DNA from: Heloderma charlesbogerti
Lineage: Eukaryota; Chordata; Lepidosauria; Squamata; Helodermatidae
Assembly: GCA_026122225.1 (NCBI GenBank)
Contig: JANEZZ010000524.1
Coordinates: forward strand, 352,875 to 416,874
Direction of reading: 5' to 3'
DNA length: 64,000 nt
The translations under genes and the position numbers were made by a program. This document shows, in pieces, positions 1 through 9,642 of this stretch. The notes beneath the pieces were generated by a model. The model searched no databases, was not told the DNA's origin, and saw only the letters and a program-made list of their open reading frames with translations. How positions within the stretch are numbered: position 1 is the stretch's first letter; every line of letters begins with the position of its first letter.

Positions 1-147
1 AGGCATCTGATTCAATACCTTGAGTGATGGAATTAGATGTTGGAGAACCATCTTTTTAAAATATGCATATTTCTTCATGAAAATTCATTAGTAGCATTGG
101 ATGTTGAAGAAAAGGCAGTTCCAGGCACCTTATTTGATAGTTGGAAA

Positions 148-355
148 GCCAGTGTGGTGTAGTGGCTAGAGCGTTGGACTGGGAGCCGGGAGATCCAGGT
201 TCTAGTCCCCACTCAGCCATGGAAGCTCACTGGGTGACTTTGGGCCAGTCACTGACTCTCGGCCCAACCTACCTCACAGGGCTGTTGTTGTGAGGATAAA
301 ATGGAGAGCAGGAGGATTATGAAAACTGCCTTGGCTTCCTTGAGGAAAAATGAAA
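148..355 (+). mobile_element. tRNA-derived CORE-SINE (MIR-like)
   Basis: The 5' head has a tRNA-like A box (TGGTGTAGTGGCTAGAGCG) and B-box-like GGTTCTAGTCC. It is followed by the conserved CORE/MIR-type stretch (GTGACTTTGGGCCAGTCAC, then CTACCTCACAGG and TGTTGTGAGGATAAAATG). The family is abundant in squamates. It is a retroposed SINE, not a functional tRNA gene. Confidence 0.85.
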
Positions 356-1252
356 TATCTTGACTAGAGATGCTGGCCAAATTCTTCATGCTTGGGTTTC
401 GAATCAAACTTCTGTGGCCTGTAAAACCAACCTCAAAATGAGAGGGGAGGTTTGAGAAGATGAGGGTTCTGAAAAGACAGGGAGTTTTCTCCCTCTCTCC
501 CCTCCGTCCTCCACTCACACTCTCTAAAAGTGAGCCAATGCACAGAGATCTATGGAAGCAGTCCAGGGGTGCAGAAAGAATCCCTTAATTCAGCCCTCAA
601 GGCTCCCTAATCCAGCCCACGGAGCTCCAAGGATTCTTCCAGGGAGTGGGGCTTGGGTGAGGCTTGGAATCCTCTCTAGAGGAAATAATATATGATATTG
701 AAGATAACTGCAGGGATTCCACTGAAACCAGGCTGGCAGGGGAGGGGAGTTGACATATTTCCAAGCCTTTGGTTTGACTTGCAAACTTTTTTTTGAGTTT
801 GCCCAATTTTTTCCTGGGGAAACTGAGAAAAATCTCAGGCCAAACTGACAAAAGCTTCAAAACTTCACTTCTCTCAAGCTTTAACTTATGTAAGACAAAT
901 TCTTTATAGTTTAGAAAATAACCTTAAATCAGAGCTATTCGTACTTTATTCACTACAAGGTCCTTGGCATTTATCATTTGGATGTGCCAAATAATTTTTT
1001 AAATCTGAATTTTATGTGATACTTATTTGGTTGACTACCAGATGTAGCAGATACCATTGCTCTTCCTGCAGCTTTTTTTTTTTAAACACGCCAATCTATG
1101 AAACTGAGTTGAGAAATATTGTTCAGAATCTTCCTTTTTTCTCAGTGCTTGCGAATTCGCTTTAATGATTCAAGCTGTGGCCATCTATTTGAATGATAAA
1201 GTATGCTAGAGGGCCATCTTTTCATCTATCTATCTATCTTGCTTTAAGATGC
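356..1252. other. No recognisable feature
   Basis: AT-rich noncoding sequence. Short open frames on the minus strand (249-518, 590-860) overlap the SINE or unique DNA and show no domain, signal peptide or splice context. Confidence 0.6.
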
Positions 1253-1255
1253 TTA

Positions 1256-1387
1256 GGGTGCAATCCTATGCATGTTTAGACAGAAAAAGTCATACAACTC
1301 TCAGCATACTGCAGCCTGCCATGCTGGCTGGGGAATGCTGGGAGTTGCAGGACTTATTTCTGTCTAAACTTACATAGGGCTGCACCC
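1256..1387. mobile_element. Hairpin MITE, Harbinger-like (TTA target duplication)
   Basis: A 132-bp near-palindrome beginning GGGTGCAATCCTATGCATG and ending in its approximate reverse complement. A TTA lies at 1253-1255 and again at 1388-1390. TTA/TAA 3-bp duplications are typical of PIF/Harbinger elements. Related copies lie at 9581-9642 (right half only) and 11014-11127. No transposase is present, so mobility would depend on an element elsewhere. Confidence 0.7.
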
Positions 1388-1390
1388 TTA

Positions 1391-1740
1391 CAGGCTACAC
1401 TTTCTGAAGTAAAATGCATGGCTACAAGCAATAGGACTTCTCCCAGTCATTGCCTCCCCACTGTGGAATCCACATCCATGCCTACCAAGCATGTTGTTTA
1501 TGGGTTTTCCTAATTATATATAACCTGGCATTTATTTTTATATAATAGATTCTAGTTATATTAATGGCTTTATTATGCCCATACTGTACTGAATTGTATA
1601 ATTTTCAATAAATAATAGGGCATGATGATGAGGGTGAGGATGATATTGATATCAGAAATTGATGCAGAGCATGGAAGACAGACCATATATGTCAGTTTTC
1701 TTGAAGAAAGAAACATATTTGTAATCTATAGGAGAGACAT
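1391..1740. other. No recognisable feature
   Basis: AT-rich noncoding sequence. The 64-codon plus-strand frame at 1622 runs into the MITE at 1741 and shows no protein features. Confidence 0.55.
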
Positions 1741-2112
1741 TGGGCTTCTCCACATGGGGCTTTTATCCTGCAATCGAGATTGGTTGCTCATAGAAGTTTG
1801 CAGGTCCCTTACATAGTGTCATCACCCTCCAGGGCCTCTCCCATGCTTTCTGAGCACTTTATTTGAAACAGAAATAATGAGCTAATAAAAAAACATGGTT
1901 TGAATTTGTCCGTGTAAAGAGAGAGTTGTGCTATAACAGCAATGCCATCTAGTGGCTGTATAATGAAACATATAGAAGTTGCAGATAAAGGCACTCCCCG
2001 GGGGAGAAAGAAGGAAGTGGGTGTGAAGCAGCCAATCTTAATCCTGCAAAGAATCCAGAAGCAGAAGCCCCAGTAAAGTAGCCGGATAAAAAGCTTGGTG
2101 TGGAGAAGCCCA
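1741..2112 (+). mobile_element. Non-autonomous DNA element R1 with 14-bp perfect TIR
   Basis: A 372-bp element bounded by TGGGCTTCTCCACA (1741-1754) and its exact reverse complement (2099-2112). The similarity continues inward (GCTTTTATCC versus GCTTTTTATCC). It is homologous along its length to 10388-10771 (same orientation) and 2447-2824 (opposite orientation), sharing for example the CACCCTCCAGGG block. No open frame is present. I cannot define a target duplication, so the superfamily stays open. Confidence 0.7.
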
Positions 2113-2125
2113 CACCAAGCTTTTT
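2088..2125. repeat. 15-bp perfect hairpin at the R1 right end
   Basis: AAAAAGCTTGGTGTG (2088-2102), an 8-base spacer, then its exact reverse complement (2111-2125). The spacer and second stem overlap the right TIR of R1 and extend into flanking DNA. Confidence 0.8.
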
Positions 2126-2446
2126 GGTGACGTCAGTTTCATTGACATATGAAAATCACAGCCAAGCTACGGGCAAGTCTAAATGCTGGAGCACATCAGT
2201 GTGTGTTAAAAATCCAAATGGATTTTCTCCTCACTAAAGCTATGCTAGTCTTCCAGGGCAACTTGTCACCGTACACACAAGACATTGATCAGAGGAAAGC
2301 ATTTTACAAGTTCTATATATGATTTTGCAGTTTACCACAAAGCTAACGTAAATAGAGTTAAATGAGTCATTTAAAAAAATGTTTGTATAAATCTATGCTG
2401 CCAAAGCATGACATGCCTTGGGGTTAAATTGTCACTGGTCAACAAA
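2126..2446. other. No recognisable feature
   Basis: Noncoding sequence between two copies of the same TIR element. No repeat or frame stands out. Confidence 0.5.
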
Positions 2447-2824
2447 GGGTATCTCTACACCAGCTTAAAATCCTGCATTTAAAATGGGGCTTTCTGCTTC
2501 TGTTTTAAATGCAAGATCACAACAACTCCTTCTTTCACCCGCTTTCTTCCCCTCCTTCCCCCCCCCCTTCTCCCTGCATCTGAGTCTTCCATTATCTTTC
2601 ATTGATCTCACTCCTCTTCTTGCCACTTTTCCTCTTTTCATGGAGGGAACTCAAGTGGAAAACAGTGGGGTAATTTGATAGCTCATTATCTGCACTCTAT
2701 TTAAAAACGGAACAAAGGGCATTTAGTGCAGGAGATGCCTGGAATGATCACAGCATCATGTAAAGAGCCCGCAAACTTCCATGAAGGAGCAATCTCAAGA
2801 TAAAAGCTCCATATGAAGAAAGCC
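2447..2824 (-). mobile_element. Non-autonomous DNA element R2 (same family as R1/R3)
   Basis: A copy inverted relative to R1 and R3. It starts GGGTATCTCTACACCAGC and ends near AAGCTCCATATGAAGAAAGCC. The interior aligns with R3, for example the GAGTCTTCCATT and TGATCTCACTCCTCTTCTTG blocks. It includes a C-rich run and no coding capacity. Confidence 0.7.
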
Positions 2825-3029
2825 AGAATATAGTCAATGGATTTGGGTCCTGGTCCAGCTAAAGTTAGTGATGAGTAAGGCCTAGAAAAAGGTAATGGAT
2901 CTTAAAGGGGGCAGTAGAAGGTTTGAGGGGTCCTGGGCAAGCTGTACTTTGGCCCTCTCCCACCCTGGTACCACTCCCAACTATGGAAATGAAGACAATG
3001 GTGGCTTCTGCTTTGAGCACAAAGCAGAG

Positions 3030-3152
3030 CCCTGCCACCCTCCCTGAAAGCCCTACCAGAAACCCTGGCATGCTGCTTCCAGTCAATGTTGACAATACTG
3101 GGCTAGATGGACCAAGGGTCTTACTCAGTATGAGGCCACTTCCTATGTTTCC
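3030..3152 (+). mobile_element. Fragment of an interspersed squamate retroposon
   Basis: The stretch containing GGGCTAGATGGACCAAGGGTC and ACTCAGTATGAGGC resembles a repeat tail widespread in lizard genomes. I cannot assign the family. Confidence 0.4.
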
Positions 3153-4513
3153 TAGTAACATCTAGCAATAAGAACTGCATGATATGTTGTCATCATCATC
3201 CCTTGCATGGTAGTATATTTTGTATTACTAGATCAAATCAGGAACTCATGAAGCTCCCATGTATATGTCCTTATGAACATTGTTTGGAGTGTATTGAGGA
3301 CACAACTAGACAAGACTGCTAGAGAGTCCTAATCAGATCTGCCACGGGGTATCTTTATGTATTATATACCCTTAAAAACAGCCATAAAGCTCAACTCAGA
3401 TCAAGCCTGCCTCATTTCACAGACTGACTTTATCTCCCAAGCTCAAATTGGCCATAGGAAAGACAACATTGGGGATGAACATAGAATCCACTTCTGACAA
3501 ATCCATCTCCAGCTTTTGAGCACAATTCAAAGTACTGTTGGGATCTATGGTTCTTCTGGAGGCATATTTCTGAAATTTTGCAAGACATTAAAAAAATGTT
3601 GAGATGTATGGTTTTCATCCATATTATAAAATCTTACAGTAAAAATGTAAATCATGTTAAATCTAAAAGTGTGATTTAAGAAAATATATAATGTGCGGGT
3701 AACAAAATACCTAGGTTGATGTTAATTCTTTTGCATGCCTGGACATACCAGCAGTCCCTGTGGAAGTGGCTTTCTCATACTTGATTTTGGCAGGACTCAT
3801 TCATCATACATGATCAATGTTGTATCAGCATATCTGGCACTCTGTATTGGAAAGCCACAGATCATTATAGCGCACATTCTAGGATTATAATATGCCATTC
3901 ACTCAAGATTCCTGTCTGTTTACATTTACTTGCCCCATATTAAAACAAAGTATTTTCCACCTTAAATCTCTAGACTTCATATTTCATAGACTTTTAGCTG
4001 AGTCTGCTAAGTATATAGTTACATCTGGATTTTTTTGTTTTTTGTTTTTTGCAAACTGAGCTCATGGAAATTTAGGAATATATTAAGATCTTTTTAAAAA
4101 TGTGAATCAGTAATAGAGGGAATGTAAAGCTCATATTGCTGCAGTAGGCCATATACCATAAACTAAGGAATGTCTGAAATGTATGTCCATATAGTAAAAA
4201 ATAAATCCCTATGATAAGTCTGATTGTAGCTTGGAAATGGAACCTTTTGCTGACTCACAATCATCTGTAAATTAGACATTAATGAGATGGGATTTTTTTT
4301 AAAAAAATGTGAAATAAGCATCTATTAATGAACATCAGGGAACAATTCAACAGAGCCAAAGGGAAAACATTTGTTAATCTAGAGAGCCTTTAATCATTCT
4401 AACTTCTGTGAGCCCATTATGATCTTTTTATGCCAAGAACTGACACCTGTGACAGAACGGTAGTTGGAAAGGGGAATAAACTTTATCAGATATTAACTTC
4501 TTTCCAGAGCTCA
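3153..4513. other. No recognisable feature
   Basis: About 1.4 kb of AT-rich noncoding sequence with no repeat, splice-flanked frame or RNA gene that I can support. Confidence 0.5.
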
Positions 4514-4755
4514 CAGCCACAATAGAATGAAGGGTAGTGTGTTGAGTATTGGACCCAGGTTCAAATCTCACCTCAGCCATGAAGCTCATTTGGTGACTTT
4601 GAACCAGTCACAATCTTTCAACCTAATCTACCTCACAGGGTCCTTGTGAGGATAAAAATGGGGGAGGGGAGAACCATGTATACCATCTTGAACAACTCAG
4701 AGGATAGACAGGATATAAATGTAAGAGCTAAATGAATACAATGAATCAAATAAAT
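4514..4755 (+). mobile_element. CORE-SINE (diverged)
   Basis: The B-box-like GGTTCAAATCTCACC is followed by GGTGACTTTGAACCAGTCAC, CTACCTCACAGGGTCC and GTGAGGATAAAAATG, then a tail ending GGATATAAATGTAAG. It is more diverged than the copy at 148 and its head is eroded. Confidence 0.8.
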
Positions 4756-4886
4756 TGTGAGTGTTTTTCTTTTATTTAATAAGCAATTGTTCCAAGGAAG
4801 GACAAGAAATTAGTGCACATTATTCTCCAGGATTCTCCACGTATCAGTTGCTGTTTAAGCAAAGATATAATTATTTTTCTTTGTAG

Positions 4887-4924
4887 ATGAAACAGAGCGC
4901 CAGACTAAGAGAAGAACAGAAATG
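4887..4924 (+). CDS. Candidate internal exon 1 of an unidentified gene
   Basis: A 38-nt segment is preceded by a pyrimidine-rich acceptor (TTATTTTTCTTTGTAG) and followed by a consensus donor (GTAAGG). Read with the first two bases completing an Asp codon, it gives DETERQTKRRTEM, a strongly charged peptide that ends exactly on a codon boundary. That phase fits the candidate exon at 9007-9123, which begins in phase 0. The upstream exon would have to end in phase 1 and was not found. Splice signals and phase support it, but there is no homology evidence. It could be a chance match. Confidence 0.4.
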
Positions 4925-5399
4925 GTAAGGACAAATGAACATATTTCACATATCACAAAATCAACACAAGTTAAGTACTCTCTCACTGAATACGAAACAA
5001 ATCTGGGTCAGTTTCATTACATCGGAAAGCATTTAGCTTTAAAGAATTACACTGCACTTATCTGAAGTCATTCATCCAGGTCAGTTATATATCTGTCCTT
5101 TGTTTTTATTAACAAGGTAGGAACATGTCCCCTACTATTCCCACGTCACTTTCTGCCACCAACACCACCACATTTTTATTAAGGAGTCTTATAATTTTTT
5201 ATTTTAACTATATTATTTTCATAAAATATAACTGAACAGAACAAACAAATAGAAAAGAAACATATCTGTTACTTTCAACATTTGCTGAGGTACTCATAAG
5301 TTTGAGTTCTATTTGGAATTATAATATATCACGAAAAGCTTCCAGTCCATGAGTGTGAAGTGCAGATTGTTTATTTTCCAAGAGTCTCTTGAAGTGAAT

Positions 5400-5756
5400 A
5401 CTTTTTATTGTTATCAAGATTTGCCAAGCACTTTGAATTCATCCCAGTAACTTTGGTTTCTTCTCATTTTTTGCAATCATTATTTGTGCCATTGTACGCA
5501 AGTTGTTTATCAAAGACTGGTGTTCTTTCCTTTCTTTTCTTTTTCTGTTTTACAGATTGCTCAAATAGTCCTAACAGCGCTTCAGGAATTAAAGGCATAG
5601 TTTTTCTAGTTATCTCCTTGATAATGTTTATAACATATTTCCCAAAAGTTGTTCTATATTTACATGACCACCGTATGTATCTGAAAAATGTATTTTGTTC
5701 TTTGCATCTCCAACAGCATGGTAAACCATTTTTTTTTGGTATCTTTTGAGGTGTGA
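5400..5756 (-). mobile_element. Eroded L1-like ORF2 3' fragment
   Basis: On the minus strand, frames interrupted by stops and shifts show an L1-type C-terminal pattern: a CWRCKEQNTFF-like stretch followed by WSCKYIEQLLG, then a downstream PEALLGLFEQ stretch. The plus-strand 113-codon frame over this region is a shadow. Long dead. Confidence 0.5.
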
Positions 5757-5761
5757 AATAC

Positions 5762-5842
5762 CCTAATCATCGTCTTACCTAATCATCATCATACCTATTC
5801 ATCGTCCTACCTAATCACCAATACCCTAATATATCATCTTAA
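5762..5842. repeat. 16-bp tandem repeat, about 5 copies
   Basis: Degenerate units of the type CCTAATCATCGTCTTA, with later units drifting (CCTATTCATCGTCCTA and others). It directly abuts the L1-like fragment. Confidence 0.75.
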
Positions 5843-6204
5843 AACATCCAAGTAGTTTTATAGACACTATACAGTTTTTTGCCCAATTTCTACACAATGG
5901 CTTTTTGTTAAATTTCTCTTGCCGCTTTATTTGATACCTATAGTCGAGAGGTTGTAACAACGAGGTGGGCAGGAATCTTCTATATTTTGGATAATACATT
6001 TTTCTGTGGTGTTTTGCTTGTTGCCCTGACACACAGAGAGACAAACAGAGCCAGAACCTACACCAGCCCAGGGCTGTCATAGTAAATTCCTTCCCTTTGG
6101 AGGCAATGGGAGCGAGGTAAGAAAAAATAGGCTTCTCTTCCACCTCCTCCTCTGGCTGCTGAGCAGCAGCAAGTCTTTGGGCGCAGCAGTGGCTCCCTGC
6201 AGAT
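5843..6204. other. No recognisable feature
   Basis: Noncoding. A 105-codon minus-strand frame (5826-6143) has no recognisable domain. Confidence 0.5.
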
Positions 6205-6874
6205 CTTGCTCACCCAAGGCAGTGGTCCTCCTCTCCAGTTTATCCTCACAATAACTCTGTGAGGTCAGTTAGTCTGAGAGTAGGGATGTCGTGGAAACCC
6301 AAGAAGGAGGTGGACTCCAATGGACTTCTCCCTGCTCAACCTCCTGGACCCCATTAACCAAGCCGCCACCACTTACTGGACCCGCTTGCCAAGCACCCGT
6401 ACGGTCCATGAGCACCCAGAGGCCACCTATCCCTGTGGTGAGCTGCCATTTTGCATAAAAATGGCGGCTCAGGCTTTTCCAGATACGTAATGTGGGGCCA
6501 TTTACACAACATTGCAGGCATGAATGGTCCCTTTACACCTTGTAGTGTTGCGTAAAGGGCCCCTTTACGGCCGCCATTTACATACCCTTACATTCCGGAA
6601 AACCCCGAGTTGCCATTTTTATGCAAAATGGTGGCTTGCTAAGAGGTTGGACAGCCCCACAGCACTTGCAAGGCACTTGCCAGGCACTCCAGCAGCTCGC
6701 ATGGCACAGCAAGCAGGGGCAGGCAGTGGCTCAGCGACCGCCCAGTGGAACCGGAGGGAGGTGAGTCCAGCCATCCCTAGCTGAGAATCAGTGGCTGACT
6801 GGCACAAAGTCATGGCAGGAATGAGAATCCAGATCTCCCAAGTCCCAGTCCAACACTCTACACAATGGTTCTCA
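6205..6874 (-). mobile_element. CORE-SINE interrupted by a hAT-like MITE
   Basis: The 3' part (6205-6280, with the reverse of GTGAGGATAAACTGGAG) and the 5' part (about 6788-6874, with the reverse of GAGTGTTGGACTGGGAC) belong to one CORE-SINE. They are separated by the insertion at 6281-6779. Confidence 0.75.
6281..6779. mobile_element. hAT-like MITE with internal fold-back
   Basis: A 499-bp element with termini TAGGGATG and CATCCCTA. It is flanked by 8-bp near-duplications (TCTGAGAG and GCTGAGAA) lying inside the CORE-SINE. The interior is an imperfect palindrome: GCCATTTTGCATAAAAATGG near 6448 recurs inverted near 6612, with TTTACA/TGTAAA-rich arms between. An 8-bp duplication is the hAT signature. 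There is no transposase. Confidence 0.65.
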
Positions 6875-6875
6875 T

Positions 6876-6898
6876 TATATATATATATATATATATAT
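6876..6898. repeat. (TA)n microsatellite
   Basis: About 11.5 TA units, identical in length in the mirror copy at 45455-45477. Confidence 0.95.
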
Positions 6899-6953
6899 TC
6901 AATATAACTTGGCTCCATTTTATTGTACTATCTTGGCTATTCTCAACTGCCCC

Positions 6954-6975
6954 AGAGAGAGAGAGAGAGAGAGAG
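6954..6975. repeat. (AG)n microsatellite
   Basis: About 11 AG units, mirrored unchanged at 45378-45399. Confidence 0.95.
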
Positions 6976-7494
6976 GTCACTCCCTGCTTTTGTGAATATG
7001 GAGAGTACCTTTTTCCTTTAGCTGCACACTCATGTACATTGACACTGAAGAAATGGCAGGAGCACTAAGCAGATGAAAATGCAGGGGAACTGCCAAGGAT
7101 GGATCAGAGGGCTGAGGTATGGGAGCGACACCCCCCCCCATTTTCGGGTGACTGTTTTGCTTCCACCAACTTCTGCTGTGGCCACCTCCGATCACTGTTA
7201 AAGAGAAAAAAGACCAATTTGTGCATTGCACACCCAGCCCTGATCCTCCTACCGACTGGGACCAGACCAGCTCTGAGCTTCCATTCAGCAGACAGGCCCC
7301 CTGAGCTTCCATCCTCTCCCCAAGCCAGGAACCAGGAAGTGTGTTGCACGCAGACTTGCATTCATGGTTCTTACATGTGTACTTCGGCATGGGATGGGCA
7401 CACACACGCACGCACCGTAAAGTCTCATAACAGCTCAGCCACCCCTGGTTTATGTTGACCTTCATCCAAGGACCTCAGAACAGCATCCCTTTCT
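6976..7494. other. No recognisable feature
   Basis: Overlapping open frames on both strands (up to 162 codons on the minus strand) show low-complexity composition and no domain. I treat them as chance frames. Confidence 0.5.
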
Positions 7495-7950
7495 CTACCC
7501 CTCCATTATTTCCTCACAACAACTCTGTAAGGTAGGTTAAAAAGGTAAAGGTGTCCCCAACCAGTCGTGTCTGACTCTAGGGTGCGGTGCTCATCCCCGT
7601 TTCTAAGCCGAAGAGCCAGTGCTGTCCGAAGATGCTTCCGTGGTCATGTGGCCGGCATGACTGAACACCGAGGTGCACGGAACGCTGTTACCTTTCCCGC
7701 CAAGGCGGTACCTATTTGTCTACTTGTAATTTCTTGCTTTCGAACTGCTAGGTTGGCAGGAGCTGGGACTGAAGACGGGAGCTCACTCCGTCACGCGGCA
7801 CTCGGGTCTTGAACTGCTGTCCTGCCGACCTTCCAGTCTGCAGTTCAGCATCTTAACCACTAAGCCACTGCGGCCCCAACTGCCCCAAAGTCACCCAATG
7901 ACTTTCATGGCTGAATGTAGATTTGAACTTTGGTTTCACCAAATCTTAGG
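7495..7950 (-). mobile_element. CORE-SINE split by a Sauria SINE
   Basis: The outer pieces (TCCTCACAACAACTCTGTAAGG before 7537, and CAAAGTCACCCAATGACTTT after 7879) are the two halves of one reversed CORE-SINE. The Sauria SINE inserted between them, which orders the two events in time. Confidence 0.75.
7538..7878 (-). mobile_element. Sauria SINE (tRNA-derived, squamate-specific)
   Basis: Read on the minus strand, it has a tRNA-like head (A box TGGCTTAGTGGTTAAGATG, B-box-like CAGTTCAAGACCC). The central region is characteristic (CAACCTAGCAGTTCGAAAGC, GCCGGCCACATGACCACGG, CTGGCTCTTCGGCTTAGAAA), and the 3' end reads ACACCTTTACCTTT. This combination matches the Sauria SINE of lizards and snakes and is the best taxonomic marker in the window. 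About 341 bp and nearly full length. Confidence 0.88.
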
Positions 7951-8756
7951 CTGCAAGACTTTATATTGCACCCTGGGGATAACTTCTGAGTAGACATGCA
8001 TTGGATTTCACTGTCAGTCTCATACTCTAAGGTTAGGGCTAGCTAGGGTGTAATCATTCTATCAGTGACTATTCTATCACACTGGTGTTGCATGTGAACT
8101 TAGCATAAGGAATTGTTTGGGAACAGACTGGGGACTCACTTGGGATTCATGTGTCGGAAGTCCAACACTTCCCACACATGCAGTTTCCTCATGTTAGCAG
8201 GCTGTGTTTAGCCAACATACTAGGAAATATAGCTGTTCCATGTGCTTCCATCTCCTGCCCAGTTGAGCTTACTTTATCAAACATGCCATAAATGTCAAAG
8301 GAAACAAAATCAGTGATCAACGTGTGATGCCTTCTCGTGTTAGCTGTTGCTCTGAATTCTTACACTATGTCCTCCTTTGAAAAGATAGACTAATGCAATT
8401 ACTTCCTTTGCCTGCTTGTTTAAACTGGCATTGTCCCATAATTTCTTAGAATGTATGATGCATCTGTAGCCAGCATTGCCTTTCTTTACAATTGGAATAT
8501 AAAAGGAAATGAGATGGTAAAAGCCAGTATGTGGACTGCATCATCTCTTTTAATGTTGTTTGTCCACCCCCACCCCCACTACATTTTGATTCTGGAATAA
8601 TTGATTGCATTATATTATAGAGTATGTGCTATGATTTAGCAGTGTAATCACAAGGTTGCAACTTAGACTTTGAAATGATGATTCCCTGAAATGTTGCAGC
8701 AGTTTCCCAGCGGCGTTTTGCCTTTTCAGACATCAAGGAGAGATGAATTGCTTCCA
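7951..8756. other. No recognisable feature
   Basis: Noncoding sequence with a short CCACCCCCACCCCCAC run near 8566. Confidence 0.5.
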
Positions 8757-8870
8757 TATTCATAGAGACCTATGTTTAAAGGCCAGAAGGGACCTTTATA
8801 ATAAAGTAATCTGACCTCTACAGAACATGAGCTATGGAATTTCACCATATAATTCCTGTATACATCCTTC
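8757..8870 (+). mobile_element. Fragment of an ancient amniote interspersed repeat
   Basis: The order AAGGCCAGAAGGGACC, TCTGACCTCTACAGAACATG, then ATGGAATTTCACC resembles a repeat found widely in turtles and other sauropsids. The family name is uncertain. Confidence 0.4.
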
Positions 8871-9006
8871 AGAACAAGGACATTTCTTTCCATTCAAATC
8901 TTGATACAAATGCTTTAAATGCCAAAATACCGATCACTTTCCTATTTACGCCGCTGCATTATTTAATTACCTTGACTGTTAAGAATGTATGTGTTTTATT
9001 TTCCAG

Positions 9007-9123
9007 ACTGGCTTTTTTCCCACCCAGATGAAATTTCTACTTGCTTTAGGCCTCCTATTTTTTGTTGTGCCTCTTCTTTTGATTCTAATGAAAAATTGGA
9101 CAAATGCAGCCAGCTATTTTAAG
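9007..9123 (+). CDS. Candidate internal exon 2, membrane segment of an unidentified gene
   Basis: A 117-nt open segment (39 codons, phase 0 at both ends) has a strong acceptor (TTTTATTTTCCAG) and donor (GTAAGC). It encodes TGFFPTQMK, a hydrophobic run LLALGLLFFVVPLLLIL and the tail MKNWTNAASYFK. That is one predicted transmembrane helix followed by an Asn-Trp-Thr glycosylation-type sequon. Joined to 4887-4924 it would follow a charged cytosolic-type stretch. The spacing Lys-x-Leu-Leu then Val-Pro loosely recalls the first helix of Vma21-type assembly factors, but I would not name it on that basis. An in-frame Met could be the real start. No following exon was found. Confidence 0.5.
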
Positions 9124-9580
9124 GTAAGCTAGAAGATTAGCTCGTCTTCTGTTTGCATTGCAATATTTCAGAAGGTCTGCTGGACTGAAATCCAGTATGC
9201 CTCCCCACATTGATGTATGGCCTGCGTACTGAGAAGGGTGGAACTGAAAATTAACACATTATTTTCCATCCCAAGCCACTGGGATGATACAGAACAATAA
9301 ATTTAGAGCAGGGCCAAGGTCCAGTCCAAATTGTTCCTGCAGTATTGCTATTAGCCACAGAGGGGAAATCATGTGTGTATGCTTTCCCAAACACAGGTAA
9401 TAGCAACTTCAGAAGGACAATTTGGGGGAGCAGAATGGGGGGGGGAAGTGTAATCATCCCTTCCCTTTTCTGCAGCACTAATCCAAATTGTCACATGTAC
9501 ACACTCGCATACAGCTGGGTTTTGAAGAAGAAAATTTCATTGGAAATTCCAGTGGTAGAACTCCAGTATAACATATGGTT
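9124..9580. other. No recognisable feature
   Basis: Presumed intron, if the exon at 9007-9123 is real. It contains a G9 run near 9438 and nothing else identifiable. Confidence 0.45.
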
Positions 9581-9642
9581 TGGCTGGGGCATGCTGGGAA
9601 TTTAGGACGTTTTTCTGTCTAAACATGTATAGGATTGCACCC
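9581..9642. mobile_element. Right half of the Harbinger-like hairpin MITE
   Basis: Matches the right half of the 1256-1387 element (TGGCTGGGGCATGCTGGGAA through TAGGATTGCACCC) and is followed by TTA. The left half is missing. Confidence 0.65.

Noticed and set aside
148..220. Possible tRNA gene
   Set aside because: The tRNA-like boxes belong to a CORE-SINE head. The body continues into the SINE core and no cloverleaf acceptor stem is present.
6977..7465. 162-codon minus-strand frame, with overlapping 119- and 85-codon frames and mirror copies
   Set aside because: All strands and frames are open together in GC-richer DNA. No domain, signal peptide or splice context, and part lies in simple-repeat sequence.
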